A DNA stretch of 64,000 bases from Aestuariivirga litoralis (lineage in GTDB: Bacteria > Pseudomonadota > Alphaproteobacteria > Rhizobiales > Aestuariivirgaceae). The DNA is taken from the NCBI RefSeq assembly GCF_003234965.1, contig NZ_QKVK01000002.1, positions 1-64,000 on the forward strand, in the 5' to 3' direction. Below are positions 44,364-54,273 of the stretch, piece by piece. Under the pieces are notes generated by a model that was not told the origin of the DNA, ran no database searches, and saw nothing but the letters and a program-made list of their open reading frames with translations. The position numbers and the translations under genes are program-made. Positions within the stretch are counted from its first letter, which is position 1. Each line of letters begins with the position of its first letter.

Positions 44364-45242
44364 TTGTCCTTCCAGGATGCCCTTGCCCGCTGCGCTGCTG
44401 AAACCGACGCCATGCTCGACCGGCTGCTGCCCGTCGACGCCTTCCCTGCCCGCCGGGTCACGGAAGCCATGCGCTATGCCGCACTCGGCCAGGGCAAGCG
44501 GCTGCGGCCCTTCCTGGTGGTGGAATCGGCCGCCCTGTTCGGCGTGCCGCGGGCCCAGGCGCTGCGCACGGGGGCCGCACTCGAATGCGTGCACTGCTAT
44601 TCGCTGGTGCATGACGACCTGCCGGCCATGGACGATGACGACCTGCGCCGCGGCAAGCCCACCGCCCACAAGGCCTTCGACGAGGCGACCGCCATCCTCG
44701 CGGGCGACGCGCTGCTGACCCATGCCTTCGAAATCCTGGCGGACGAGGCCACGCACCCCGACGCGGCGGTGCGCGTGGCGCTGATCTCGAAGCTCGCCAG
44801 GGCCGCCGGTGTGGCCGGCATGGTGGGCGGCCAGATGCTGGACATCGAGGCCGAGACGGCGAACGCCGCCGAACTCGCGCACATCGGGCTGATCCAGTCG
44901 CTGAAGACCGGCGCCCTGTTCCGCTATGCCTGCGAGGCGGGTGCGATTCTGGGTGGCGCCGACCCCGCGCCCCTCATCCGCTATGCCCAGAAGATCGGGC
45001 TGGCCTTCCAGATCGCCGACGACATTCTCGACGTCGAATCCACGCCCGAGGCGCTGGGCAAAGCGACGCAGAAGGACAAGGCCATGGGCAAGGCGACCTT
45101 CGTGGACCTGCTCGGCATGGACGAGGCGAAGCGGCGGGCCGCGGCGCTGGTGGACGAGGCGGTGGAGAGCCTGTCCGTGTACGGAGAAAAGGCGCGCGTG
45201 CTGGATGAGGCGGCGCGGTTCATCGTGGAGCGGCGGAAGTAG
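44364..45242 (+). CDS. ispA: farnesyl diphosphate synthase
   Basis: A 292-residue short-chain prenyl synthase joining isopentenyl diphosphate to dimethylallyl/geranyl diphosphate. The first Asp-rich motif is HDDLPAMDDDDLRRGKPTAH, the second is LAFQIADDILDVES. It also has GQGKRLRPFLV and a GGQMLDIEAE segment. The start is a TTG with AGGA at 8 bases. Convergent with ispG across a REP pair; both act in isoprenoid synthesis. Confidence 0.93.
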   Translation: MSFQDALARCAAETDAMLDRLLPVDAFPARRVTEAMRYAALGQGKRLRPFLVVESAALFGVPRAQALRTGAALECVHCYSLVHDDLPAMDDDDLRRGKPTAHKAFDEATAILAGDALLTHAFEILADEATHPDAAVRVALISKLARAAGVAGMVGGQMLDIEAETANAAELAHIGLIQSLKTGALFRYACEAGAILGGADPAPLIRYAQKIGLAFQIADDILDVESTPEALGKATQKDKAMGKATFVDLLGMDEAKRRAAALVDEAVESLSVYGEKARVLDEAARFIVERRK

Positions 45243-45275
45243 GATTTTGCGCCTGTCATACCTCTAAACGTCATC

Positions 45276-45344
45276 ATCGCCGGGCGTGTCCCGGCGATCC
45301 TCTTGGTGGCCGCGGAAAAGGATGGCCGGGACGAGCCCGGCCAT
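45276..45344. repeat. paired REP element (family A) between ispA and ispG
   Basis: Palindromes atcgccggg-cgtgt-cccggcgat (45276-45298) and atggccggg-acgag-cccggccat (45322-45344) are joined by cctcttggtggccgcggaaaagg. They lie between convergent stops, a usual place for such elements. Confidence 0.85.
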
Positions 45345-45375
45345 GATGGGTTGAGAGGAGATGGTGGACTGGATA

Positions 45376-46599
<1,224 letters not shown>

Positions 46600-46605
46600 G
46601 GGTGA

Positions 46606-47415
46606 TTAACTGGCCTGAGGACGAAGCAAGGTCAAGACGAAGAGCAGGCCCGCCGAAAGCACGATGGCGGGACCTGTGATGGCATTGGCGAAAGCCGAGA
46701 GCGCGAGGCCCATCACCACGGACACACAGGCGAGGCCGGCGGCGACGAGCGCCATTGTCTCCGGGCTGTTGGACAGCCGGCGCGCCGCGGCGGCCGGGAT
46801 GACGAGCAAGGCCGTGATCAGCAGGAGGCCTACGATCTTCATCGAGATCGCCGTCATCAGTGCGATGAGGAGCACGAAGCCGAGCTCCACGCGCTTCACC
46901 TTGATGCCCTCGGCCTGGGCCAGTTCCTCATGCACCGACATGGCGATGAGGTCGCGCCAGAGGAGGCCGAGGATCAGCAGCACCAGCGCGCCGCCGATCC
47001 AGACCACCGAGACGTCGCGCCAGCTGACCGTGAGGATGTCGCCGAAGAGCAGGTCCATGTGGTCGCCCGCCGAACCGGTGACGAGGCCGACGGTGACGAT
47101 GCCGAGCGCCAGCGAGGCATGCGAGAGGATGCCGAGCAGTGTGTCGGTGGCCAGCACGCGCTGGTTCTTCATCACCATCAGCAGCAGCGCCACGGCAACG
47201 CCGGTCGCCACCGCGCCGAGGGTGAGGCTGAAGCCGAGCAGCAGGCCAAGGCCCACGCCGAACAGGCCCGAATGGGCCAGCGTCTCGCCGAAATAGGCCA
47301 TGCGGCGCCACACGATGAAGCAGCCGACGGGGCCCGCGACCGAGGCGATGGCGAGGCCCGCAAGCAGCGCGCGCTGGAAGAAGGGCTGGGTGAGGATGTC
47401 AAGCACGGGGGTCAA
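46606..47415 (-). CDS. znuB: zinc ABC transporter permease
   Basis: A 269-residue inner-membrane permease of the ABC-3 family with about eight to nine hydrophobic segments. It has GCFIVWRRMAYFGETLAHSG and LFGDILTVSWRDV. The start is a TTG overlapping the znuC stop (TTGA). It forms the importer with ZnuC. No znuA gene is in this window. Confidence 0.93.
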   Translation of the reverse strand: MTPVLDILTQPFFQRALLAGLAIASVAGPVGCFIVWRRMAYFGETLAHSGLFGVGLGLLLGFSLTLGAVATGVAVALLLMVMKNQRVLATDTLLGILSHASLALGIVTVGLVTGSAGDHMDLLFGDILTVSWRDVSVVWIGGALVLLILGLLWRDLIAMSVHEELAQAEGIKVKRVELGFVLLIALMTAISMKIVGLLLITALLVIPAAAARRLSNSPETMALVAAGLACVSVVMGLALSAFANAITGPAIVLSAGLLFVLTLLRPQAS

Positions 47416-48179
47416 TGCCGGTGGTCGTGGTGATGGTCATGCCCGCAATCGTGGCTTTCGTGGTCATGGTCGTGGTGGTGGGTGTAGGCGGCGATCATGC
47501 GCGCGGCGGAAGGGCCGAAGAGCTTGGCGAATTCGGGGTCCTGCTGCACCTTGGTGGGCCCCCCCTCGCAGCACACGTGTCCGTTGAGGCAGATCACGTG
47601 GTCGCTTTCCGCCATGACCATGTGGAGGTCGTGGCTGACCATGAGGATGCCGCAGCCATGGCGCTTGCGCACCTCCGAGATCAGCTCGTACATGCGCGCC
47701 TCGCCCATGAAGTCGACGGCCTGCACGGGCTCGTCGAGCACCAGGAGCTCAGGCTTCCTGAGCAGCGCCCGGGCCAGCAGCGCCCGCTGCAACTCGCCGC
47801 CGGAGAGGCGCGCGATGTTGGCGTCCTTCAGGTGCAGGATGCCGGTCTCGGCCAGCGCCGCGTCGATCTCGGCCTCCGTGGGCTTGAGCGTGAGCGAGAG
47901 CAACCGCCGCACGTCGAGCGGCACATTGGCGGTGAGGGGGAAGCGCTGCGGCACGTAGCCGATGCGCAAGGCCTTGGGCCGGATGATCTCGCCCGAGGTG
48001 AGCGGCTGCAGGCCGAGCAGGCAGCGCACGAGGGTGGACTTGCCCGCGCCGTTGGGGCCGATGACGGTGACGATCTCGTTCGGCCGCACGTCGAGGTTCA
48101 CATGGTCGAGGATGGTGCGGCCGCCGATGACGAGGGTGGCATCGCGCGCGCTGAGGATGGCATTGGTGACCTTGAGCAT
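47412..48179 (-). CDS. znuC: zinc ABC transporter ATP-binding protein
   Basis: A 255-residue ATPase: Walker A GPNGAGKST, IGYVPQRFPLTANVPLDVRR, signature LSGGELQRALLARALL, Walker B LLVLDEPVQAVD and switch SHDLHMVMAE. The last about 22 residues are extremely His/Asp-rich (HHHDHDHESHDCGHDHHHD), a probable zinc-buffering or zinc-sensing tail. The ATG is fused to the zur stop (TGATG) with AGGAGG upstream. Confidence 0.95.
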   Translation of the reverse strand: MLKVTNAILSARDATLVIGGRTILDHVNLDVRPNEIVTVIGPNGAGKSTLVRCLLGLQPLTSGEIIRPKALRIGYVPQRFPLTANVPLDVRRLLSLTLKPTEAEIDAALAETGILHLKDANIARLSGGELQRALLARALLRKPELLVLDEPVQAVDFMGEARMYELISEVRKRHGCGILMVSHDLHMVMAESDHVICLNGHVCCEGGPTKVQQDPEFAKLFGPSAARMIAAYTHHHDHDHESHDCGHDHHHDHRH

Positions 48180-48652
48180 CAGCGGGCCTCCTGGCAGGTG
48201 GAACACAGGCCGGTCAGTTCGACCACGCTGCGGTGGATGGCGAAGCCCTGCCCCTGTGCGGCGGACTGGAGTTTCTCGAATACCTCTGGGGCGTCGAGTT
48301 CGGCCACGAGGCCGCAGTGCTCGCAGACCAGCATGGCGGCGGGCTGGCCTTCATGCGGGTGGGTGCAGGCGATGAAGGCGTTGCGGCTCTCGATCTTGTG
48401 GACGAGGCCATGTGCCTCGAGAAAGTCGAGCGCGCGATAGACGGTGATGGGGGCAGGCCGCGGGCCGTGGCCCGCCATGCGCTCGATGATGTCATAGGCG
48501 CCGACCGCCGAGTGGCTCTCGGCCACGCAGTTCAGCACCTCGCGGCGCTGGCCGGTGAGGCGCGAGCCGCGGCGCTCGCAGGTGCGCTCGGCCCGCGACA
48601 GCAGCTCGGCGGTGCATTTGGCGTGGTTGTGATGCGGCGCAGGGAAGGACAT
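48179..48652 (-). CDS. zur: zinc uptake regulator, Fur family
   Basis: A 157-residue Fur-family repressor. The DNA-binding helix region is LTGQRREVLNCVAESHSAVG, then ITVYRALDFLEAHGLVHKIE. The metal motifs are HPHEGQPAAMLVCEHCGLV and the final CSTC. The ATG at 48652 lies 5 bases from a Zur box, so autoregulation is direct. First gene of zur-znuC-znuB. The N-terminal HHNHAKC may also bind zinc. Confidence 0.95.
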   Translation of the reverse strand: MSFPAPHHNHAKCTAELLSRAERTCERRGSRLTGQRREVLNCVAESHSAVGAYDIIERMAGHGPRPAPITVYRALDFLEAHGLVHKIESRNAFIACTHPHEGQPAAMLVCEHCGLVAELDAPEVFEKLQSAAQGQGFAIHRSVVELTGLCSTCQEAR

Positions 48653-48656
48653 GAAC

Positions 48657-48669
48657 GTTATAATATAAC
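48657..48669. promoter_or_regulatory. Zur box
   Basis: The sequence gttataatataac is a 13-base palindrome matching the alphaproteobacterial Zur consensus (GTTATAATATAAC core). It sits 5 bases before zur and 60 bases before the divergent cupin gene, so it can repress both. Confidence 0.88.
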
Positions 48670-48728
48670 ATGCTTGCGGGAAGTTCCAGTTCCATCCACC
48701 ATGGCCTTGAAATTTCAGGAGTGCCGCC

Positions 48729-49022
48729 ATGTCCGACCACAGCCACGGGTCCGCCAAGTCCACGGTTTTCGTGGAGAATGACCGCGTCATCGTCACCGAA
48801 TGGCGCTTCGCGCCGGGCGCCAACACCGGCTGGCACAAGCATGGCCATGACTATGTGGTCGTGCCCCTGATGGACGGCAAGGTGCGGCTCGAGACGCCCA
48901 CCGGCCCGGCCCATGCCGAGATGAAGGCGGGCGTTCCCTATTTCCGCCATGCCGGCGTCGAGCATGACGTGATCAACGCCAATGACACGGAATATGCCTT
49001 CATCGAGATCGAGATCAAATGA
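48729..49022 (+). CDS. small cupin domain protein
   Basis: A 97-residue single-domain cupin. Metal-type motifs are GWHKHGHDYVVVPLMDGKV and FRHAGVEHDVINAN. The N-terminus has HSHG. It is divergent from zur across a shared Zur box and may be zinc-responsive. The reaction is unknown. It overlaps the next gene by ATGA. Confidence 0.82.
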   Translation: MSDHSHGSAKSTVFVENDRVIVTEWRFAPGANTGWHKHGHDYVVVPLMDGKVRLETPTGPAHAEMKAGVPYFRHAGVEHDVINANDTEYAFIEIEIK

Positions 49023-49411
49023 GGCGCGCGGCCCTGGTGATGGCAGCCCTCGTGCTCGCCACGCCGGCGAGTGCCGTGGAATTCAAGGAAAGCCCCTATG
49101 GCTTCATCGCATTCACTATGCCGTCCAACAATGTGGGCTGCATCTACCGCGACGAGGAAGGAACAGGGCTGGTGCTCGAATGCGACCGGGCTGAACCCAG
49201 CTACGTGCGGGTGCGGCTGTTCCAGGACGGCAAGCCGAAGCTCTACAAGGACGTGGCCGATCCGTCCTGCTGCGGGGCGGAGAATGATTTTCCCTATGGC
49301 ACCAGCTGGCGGAAGGGTCCCTTCTCCTGCGCCTCCACCAAGGCGGGCCTGCGCTGCAACAACGGCGAGCACGGCTTCAGCATGAGCCGCAGCGGGGTGA
49401 AGACATATTGA
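49019..49411 (+). CDS. small secreted protein, DUF6636-like
   Basis: A 130-residue protein with a signal peptide (MRRAALVMAALVLATPASA). The mature part has FTMPSNNVGCIYR, LVLECDRA, SCCGAENDFPYG and FSCASTKAGLRCNNGEHGF, with paired cysteines suggesting disulphides. This resembles DUF6636 extracellular proteins. Role unknown. Coupled by ATGA to the cupin gene. Confidence 0.7.
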   Translation: MRRAALVMAALVLATPASAVEFKESPYGFIAFTMPSNNVGCIYRDEEGTGLVLECDRAEPSYVRVRLFQDGKPKLYKDVADPSCCGAENDFPYGTSWRKGPFSCASTKAGLRCNNGEHGFSMSRSGVKTY

Positions 49412-49436
49412 CCCTGCTTCCGCTAGTCTGCCGCGC

Positions 49437-50525
49437 ATGAAGATTCTCGTTCTCAATGCCGGCTCGTCCTCGCTCAAGTTCGCAGTGTTCGACGGCGCGC
49501 TGAAGGTGCTGCTGAAGGGCCAGGTCTCCGGCATCGGATCGAAGCCGCGGCTGGAGGTGGATGGCCATGGCGGCCGCGACGTGCCGCATGTGACGACCCC
49601 CAGCGAAGGGCTGCTGGTGGCGGCGGAATGGCTGGCCGACAACGGCCATGAACCCTCGCAATTCACCGGCATCGGGCACCGCATCGTGCATGGCGGCACG
49701 CAGTATGTGTCACCCGTGGTGGTGGATGACCAGGTGCAGCAGGACCTCGACGCACTGCGCCAGCTGGCGCCCCTGCACCTGCCCTTCGGTTTGGGCGTGC
49801 TGCGCGAGATGCGCCGCGTGGCGCCGGAGGTGCCGAACATTGCCTGTTTCGACACGGCCTTCCACGCCACCCAGCCGGAACTGGCCACCCGCCTGCCTTT
49901 GCCACGCAGCTACTTCGACAAGGGCTACCGGCGCTATGGCTTCCACGGCCTCAATTACCAGCACGTGGTGGAGGCGTTGCCGCATGTTTCGGGAAAGCCC
50001 CTGCCCCGCCGGCTGCTGGCCGCACATTTGGGCTCCGGCGCCTCGATGTGCGCGATCCATGACGGCAAGAGCGTAGCCACGACCATGGGCTTCTCGACGG
50101 CGGACGGCCTCGTCATGGGCACGCGCACCGGTTCGATCGACCCCGGCGTGCTGGTGGCACTGATGCGCGACGAACACATGGACCTCGAGCAGCTGGAAGA
50201 CATTCTCTACCGCAGGAGCGGCCTTCTTGGCCTCTCCGGCATTTCGCCCGACATGCGCGTGCTGCTGGCGAGCGACCGCACCGAGGCGAGCGAGGCGGTG
50301 GACTATTACTGCTATTCCGCCGCACGTCATGCGGCGTCACTCGTTCCTGCCCTCGGCGGCGTCGATGCCATGGTGTTCACCGGTGGCGTGGGCGAGAATG
50401 CCGGGGCCGTCCGTGCACGGATCATGTCGCACCTCAAGTGGCTGGGGATCGGTCCGGGGAATGTCTATGTCGTCCCCGCCAACGAAGAGCTCACCATCGC
50501 GCGCGGCGTGAAGGAGTTGGTCTAG
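49437..50525 (+). CDS. ackA: acetate kinase
   Basis: Interconverts acetate and acetyl phosphate. 362 residues, a shorter alphaproteobacterial form. Features are [70 protein letters not shown] and [14 protein letters not shown]. Its TAG overlaps the pta TAG on the opposite strand (CTAG), so the two partners of the pathway are convergent. Confidence 0.95.
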   Translation: MKILVLNAGSSSLKFAVFDGALKVLLKGQVSGIGSKPRLEVDGHGGRDVPHVTTPSEGLLVAAEWLADNGHEPSQFTGIGHRIVHGGTQYVSPVVVDDQVQQDLDALRQLAPLHLPFGLGVLREMRRVAPEVPNIACFDTAFHATQPELATRLPLPRSYFDKGYRRYGFHGLNYQHVVEALPHVSGKPLPRRLLAAHLGSGASMCAIHDGKSVATTMGFSTADGLVMGTRTGSIDPGVLVALMRDEHMDLEQLEDILYRRSGLLGLSGISPDMRVLLASDRTEASEAVDYYCYSAARHAASLVPALGGVDAMVFTGGVGENAGAVRARIMSHLKWLGIGPGNVYVVPANEELTIARGVKELV

Positions 50526-51424
50526 CTCATCGCCAGCAGCAGCGCGCCCGTATCCACGATGTCATCCACCGTGGCGCCGCGCGACAGGTCCGACACTGGC
50601 CTGGCGAAGCCCTGCAGCACCGGGCCCATGGCCTGTGCACCCGCCAGATACTGCGTGAGCTTGTAGGCGATGTTGCCCGAATCGATATCGGGGAAAACCA
50701 GTACATTGGCGCGACCCGCAACCTCGCTCGGGTCCTTCACCTTTTTCGCGGCGACGGCGGGCGAGAGAGCGGCATCGCCCTGAAGCTCGCCATCGATCTT
50801 CAGCTGCGGCGCCCTGGCGCGAGCAATGCGCAGCGCCTCCACCACCTTTTCGGCATCCGGGTGGCTGCCGCTGCCCTTGGTCGAGAAGGAGAGCAACGCC
50901 ACGCGCGGCTCCTCACCGAGGAAGCGCGATGCGCTGGCGGCGGAGGCAATGGCGATGTCGGCAAGCTCCGCGGCCGTGGGCTGGATCACGACGCCGCAAT
51001 CGGCGAAGACCAGCCGCCGCTCAGGCCACTGCATGAGGAAAAAGCTCGACGGCGTGTCGATGCCGGGTGCGGGGCCGATGGTCATCAATGCGGCCTCGAT
51101 GACACGGGCCGTGGGGTTCGCGGCTCCGGCCAGCATGGCATCGGCCTCGCCCGCCGCGACGGCCGCACCGGCGCGATAGAGCGGCTTCTTCAGCAGGCGC
51201 GCGGCCATGGCATCCGACATCTTCCCGCGCCGCGACCGGATGAGGGCAATATGGGCAGCCGATGCTTCGGGCACGTCCTCCGCGCCGAAGACGAGGGGCT
51301 CGGCCAGGCCTTCGCTGCGGAAGCGCCGGGCGGCGGCCTGGATCCGCGCATCCTCACCTTCTGGCATCACGAGTTTCAGGCCTCTGCCCTTGATTTTGGC
51401 CTTGGCTTCGTCAATCACGCTCAT
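50522..51424 (-). CDS. pta: phosphate acetyltransferase
   Basis: A 300-residue PTA_PTB domain protein converting acetyl-CoA to acetyl phosphate; no N-terminal DRTGG domain. It has [54 protein letters not shown] and [19 protein letters not shown]. The ATG is only 27 bases from the divergent citrate synthase start, so the promoters must overlap or lie in the neighbouring gene. Confidence 0.92.
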   Translation of the reverse strand: MSVIDEAKAKIKGRGLKLVMPEGEDARIQAAARRFRSEGLAEPLVFGAEDVPEASAAHIALIRSRRGKMSDAMAARLLKKPLYRAGAAVAAGEADAMLAGAANPTARVIEAALMTIGPAPGIDTPSSFFLMQWPERRLVFADCGVVIQPTAAELADIAIASAASASRFLGEEPRVALLSFSTKGSGSHPDAEKVVEALRIARARAPQLKIDGELQGDAALSPAVAAKKVKDPSEVAGRANVLVFPDIDSGNIAYKLTQYLAGAQAMGPVLQGFARPVSDLSRGATVDDIVDTGALLLAMS

Positions 51425-51451
51425 CGGGACTCTCTTTCGAATGGGACGGCC

Positions 51452-52591
51452 ATGTCAGCAGAAGAAAAGATCGAAATCCACCGTGGCCTCAAGGGCGTCT
51501 ACTTCGAGCGCTCCGGCACCACCTTCATCGACGGCAAGGCGGGCGAGTTGCGCTATCGCGGCTATTCGATCCATGATCTCGCCCAGCACTCGAGCTTCGA
51601 GGAAACGGCCTACCTGCTTCTCCATGGTGAACTGCCGAGCACCGCAGAGCTCGCCGCTTTCGATGCCAAGCTGAAGGCCGCACGCAGGCTGCCAGCACCA
51701 ATCCTTGCCGTGATCGAGACCATGAAGCAGGCCCATCCGATGGACGTGCTGCGCACCGCCGTCTCGGCGCTCGCGGGCTTCGAGCCGGACACCTATGACA
51801 ATTCCATCGACGCGACGCGCGACAAGGGCATCCGGCTTGCCTCGCAGGTGCCGATGATCGTGGCGGCACATGAGGCGATCCGCAACGGCCGCGCGGTACC
51901 CGAGCCCGACATGGCCCTCTCGCATGCCGCCAATTTCCTGTGGATGATCACCGGCCGCAAGCCTTCGCCACAGGGCGCGCAGCTGATGGACCGTGACCTG
52001 ATCCTCCATGCCGAGCATGGCAGCAACGCCTCGTCCTTCACCGCGCGGGTGGTGATCGGCACCGAGGCGACGCTGCATGCGGCGATGACGGCGGCGATCG
52101 CCGCGCTTTCCGGCCCCGCCCATGGCGGTGCGGCTGAGGACGTGATGCGCATGGCGCAGGAGATCGGCGAACCGGAGCGGGCCGCCGCATACGTCAAGGC
52201 CAAGCGCGCCGCGGGCGAGGCCGTGACGGGCTTTGGCCACCGCGTCTACCGCACCGAGGACCCGCGCGCCCGCCACATGCGCGACGGGGTTGAAACCCTG
52301 TCGCGCGAGATGGGCGAGCCCAAGTGGTTCGCCATCCTGCAGGCGGTAGTGGATGCGATGAAGCCCTATGCACGCTTCGGCGTGAATGTGAACGTGGATT
52401 TCTATTCCGGCGTCATCTACTACCTGAACGGGATTTCGCCGGATCTCTTCGTGCCCATCTTCGCCGTGGGCCGCGTGCCGGGATGGACGGTGCAGTGCAT
52501 CGAGCAGTTGCACAACAACATATTGATCCGTCCACTGACGCTCTATGACGGACCGGAACCCCGCGAATACCGGGACATTTCGCAACGCTGA
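51452..52591 (+). CDS. citrate synthase (2-methylcitrate synthase also possible)
   Basis: A 379-residue type II-short citrate synthase family protein. Catalytic residues occur in [18 protein letters not shown] (His), [12 protein letters not shown] (His) and [14 protein letters not shown] (Asp), with [17 protein letters not shown] binding CoA. The length fits Gram-positive-type citrate synthases and PrpC. No prp genes are nearby. The long open frame upstream of the ATG runs antisense through pta and is not used. Confidence 0.92.
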   Translation: MSAEEKIEIHRGLKGVYFERSGTTFIDGKAGELRYRGYSIHDLAQHSSFEETAYLLLHGELPSTAELAAFDAKLKAARRLPAPILAVIETMKQAHPMDVLRTAVSALAGFEPDTYDNSIDATRDKGIRLASQVPMIVAAHEAIRNGRAVPEPDMALSHAANFLWMITGRKPSPQGAQLMDRDLILHAEHGSNASSFTARVVIGTEATLHAAMTAAIAALSGPAHGGAAEDVMRMAQEIGEPERAAAYVKAKRAAGEAVTGFGHRVYRTEDPRARHMRDGVETLSREMGEPKWFAILQAVVDAMKPYARFGVNVNVDFYSGVIYYLNGISPDLFVPIFAVGRVPGWTVQCIEQLHNNILIRPLTLYDGPEPREYRDISQR

Positions 52592-52851
52592 GAAGCGAGA
52601 ATCCATATTCTCGCCTGCTCATGGCCACATTCCCCCTGCACGGTCCGAACCGGTGGGCGGGTCACGGCGTTGTGAAAGCGCAGGACAGCCGCCCACCATC
52701 GGAGCAGGCAGGGGATCATTGCGGAGACGCTTCGGCGCGCACGGAAGAGGCGCGCGGCGCCGGCCACCTCCTCCTCCGGATTGTCGAACGCACGTGCGGT
52801 GACGTGCCCTGGGTGAAACCGGGCATGCGATCGCCGATCGGGAGCAAGATC
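52592..52851. other. 260-base gap without a supported gene
   Basis: Between citrate synthase and the membrane-anchored protein. The frame of the downstream gene stays open through it, but the composition (MATFPLHGPNRWAGHG...) does not look natural and no ribosome site supports it. No repeat or terminator is clear. Confidence 0.5.
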
Positions 52852-54261
52852 ATGACTGATGACAGCCATTCCTACGGAGCCCCCAACCGGCAAGAGGATG
52901 AAGCCTCGCCCGGCGACGCGGCAACGCAGGCCGAGACGGGGCTCGGCGACGTCCTCGGCCAGCCCGCAAGCGAGGCGCCACGCCTGCCGCCGCGCGAGCC
53001 GCTGCGCCGCCCGCCCCCTGCAGCCGCCGGACAGGCAAGGCTCCAGCCCTCATGGATCCTGAGCGCCACGGGCGAGCAACTCACCCGTGACGAGATCCTC
53101 GCCCGCTACCGCCGCCAGCGCGGCTTGCCCGAACACCCCTTCGAGAACGGCGTTCGACCCGTTCCGCCGCCCGGTTACCGTGACCGCATCATGACGCAGC
53201 CCCGCCCGGCCCGCTTCATGGCGCGCGCGGCGGAGCCGGAGCCGCCGCCCATGCGGACGCCCCGCACCTTCACGGTTGGGCAGACGATCGCCATCGCCGC
53301 CGCCGCCGCGGTGATGGCGGGCGGCGGCGCCGTGGCGCTCAGCATGCTTGTTCAAGGCGGGTTTGTTCCAGGTGGGCTCGCACCCGCGGGGTTACAGGCC
53401 CTCGCCGTTGCCCCGCCTGCCGAGGCGCAGGCAGCACCACTGGCACCCAAGCTGGAACTGTCGCAGGCCGCCAGCCAGCATGACACCGTAATCGACAAGA
53501 AGCCGATTGCCACCGCCACGCTGCAGGTCGCCGATGTGACGGGGGAAACCAACAGCTTCATTCCGCTGGCGCTCCATGCCGAGCCCGCGGGGCTCGGCAA
53601 TGACATGCTGCTGAAGATTTCCGGCGTGCCGGAAGGCGCCTACCTGACCTCCGGCCGCCGCCAGGACGACCAGGTCTGGACGCTGTCACTCGCCGACATC
53701 AAGAATGTGAAGCTGGTCGTTCCGCAGACGGACGATCCGCAGATTGACCTTGCCGTGGCGGCATTCGAGCCGAAGACCGGTGAACTGGCCGCCCCGGTCA
53801 AGACGATGACGGTGGCGCTGAAGGACGTGGTTGTGGAACCGACCTCCGCGCCGCCCCCCGGCCAGATGACGCCAACCACCGCGGAGGCCCGGCCGAACGC
53901 GCCGGCCGCTGCGGACCCCGCACGGCCCGCCGCCATCCCGCCGCCGCAGAGCGTGGGCGTTGCGCTGTCCGTTCCGGAAACGGCACAGACGCAGGAATTG
54001 ATCACCAGGGGCGACCAGTTGTTCAGAAGCGGCGATGTGAAGATGGCGTTGCGCAGCTATGAACGCGCGTGGGGCAATGATGGCTCCGCCGCGGCTGCCT
54101 TCGGCATTGCGCGCAGCCATGATCCGCTGGTGCTCGCGGCACTCGCCGCGAACAACGGCACGCCGAACCGCGACCAGGCCATCCTGTGGTATCAGCGCGC
54201 CGCGGCGGCCGGCAACCCGCAGGCCGCGGAAGCCATCGTCAAGCTGCAGATGGGGCCCTGA
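52852..54261 (+). CDS. membrane-anchored protein with C-terminal Sel1/TPR-like repeats
   Basis: A 469-residue protein of unknown role. The ATG at 52852 has GGGAG. The N-terminal about 145 residues are cytoplasmic, Pro/Arg-rich, with WILSATGEQLTRDEILARYR and RQRGLPEHPFENG. One membrane segment follows at about 147-170 (TIAIAAAAAVMAGGGAVALS). The periplasmic part has a beta-rich domain (about 215-320), a Pro/Ala linker and a C-terminal pair of Sel1/TPR-like helices (RGDQLFRSGDVKMALRSYER, QAILWYQRAAAAGNPQAAEA). It is convergent with the L,D-transpeptidase. Confidence 0.75.
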   Translation: MTDDSHSYGAPNRQEDEASPGDAATQAETGLGDVLGQPASEAPRLPPREPLRRPPPAAAGQARLQPSWILSATGEQLTRDEILARYRRQRGLPEHPFENGVRPVPPPGYRDRIMTQPRPARFMARAAEPEPPPMRTPRTFTVGQTIAIAAAAAVMAGGGAVALSMLVQGGFVPGGLAPAGLQALAVAPPAEAQAAPLAPKLELSQAASQHDTVIDKKPIATATLQVADVTGETNSFIPLALHAEPAGLGNDMLLKISGVPEGAYLTSGRRQDDQVWTLSLADIKNVKLVVPQTDDPQIDLAVAAFEPKTGELAAPVKTMTVALKDVVVEPTSAPPPGQMTPTTAEARPNAPAAADPARPAAIPPPQSVGVALSVPETAQTQELITRGDQLFRSGDVKMALRSYERAWGNDGSAAAAFGIARSHDPLVLAALAANNGTPNRDQAILWYQRAAAAGNPQAAEAIVKLQMGP

Positions 54262-54273
54262 GCCCCGGACGGA

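Noticed and set aside
50438-51451. Long in-frame extension upstream of citrate synthase
   Set aside because: It is antisense to pta. Citrate synthase homology starts at the ATG at 51452.
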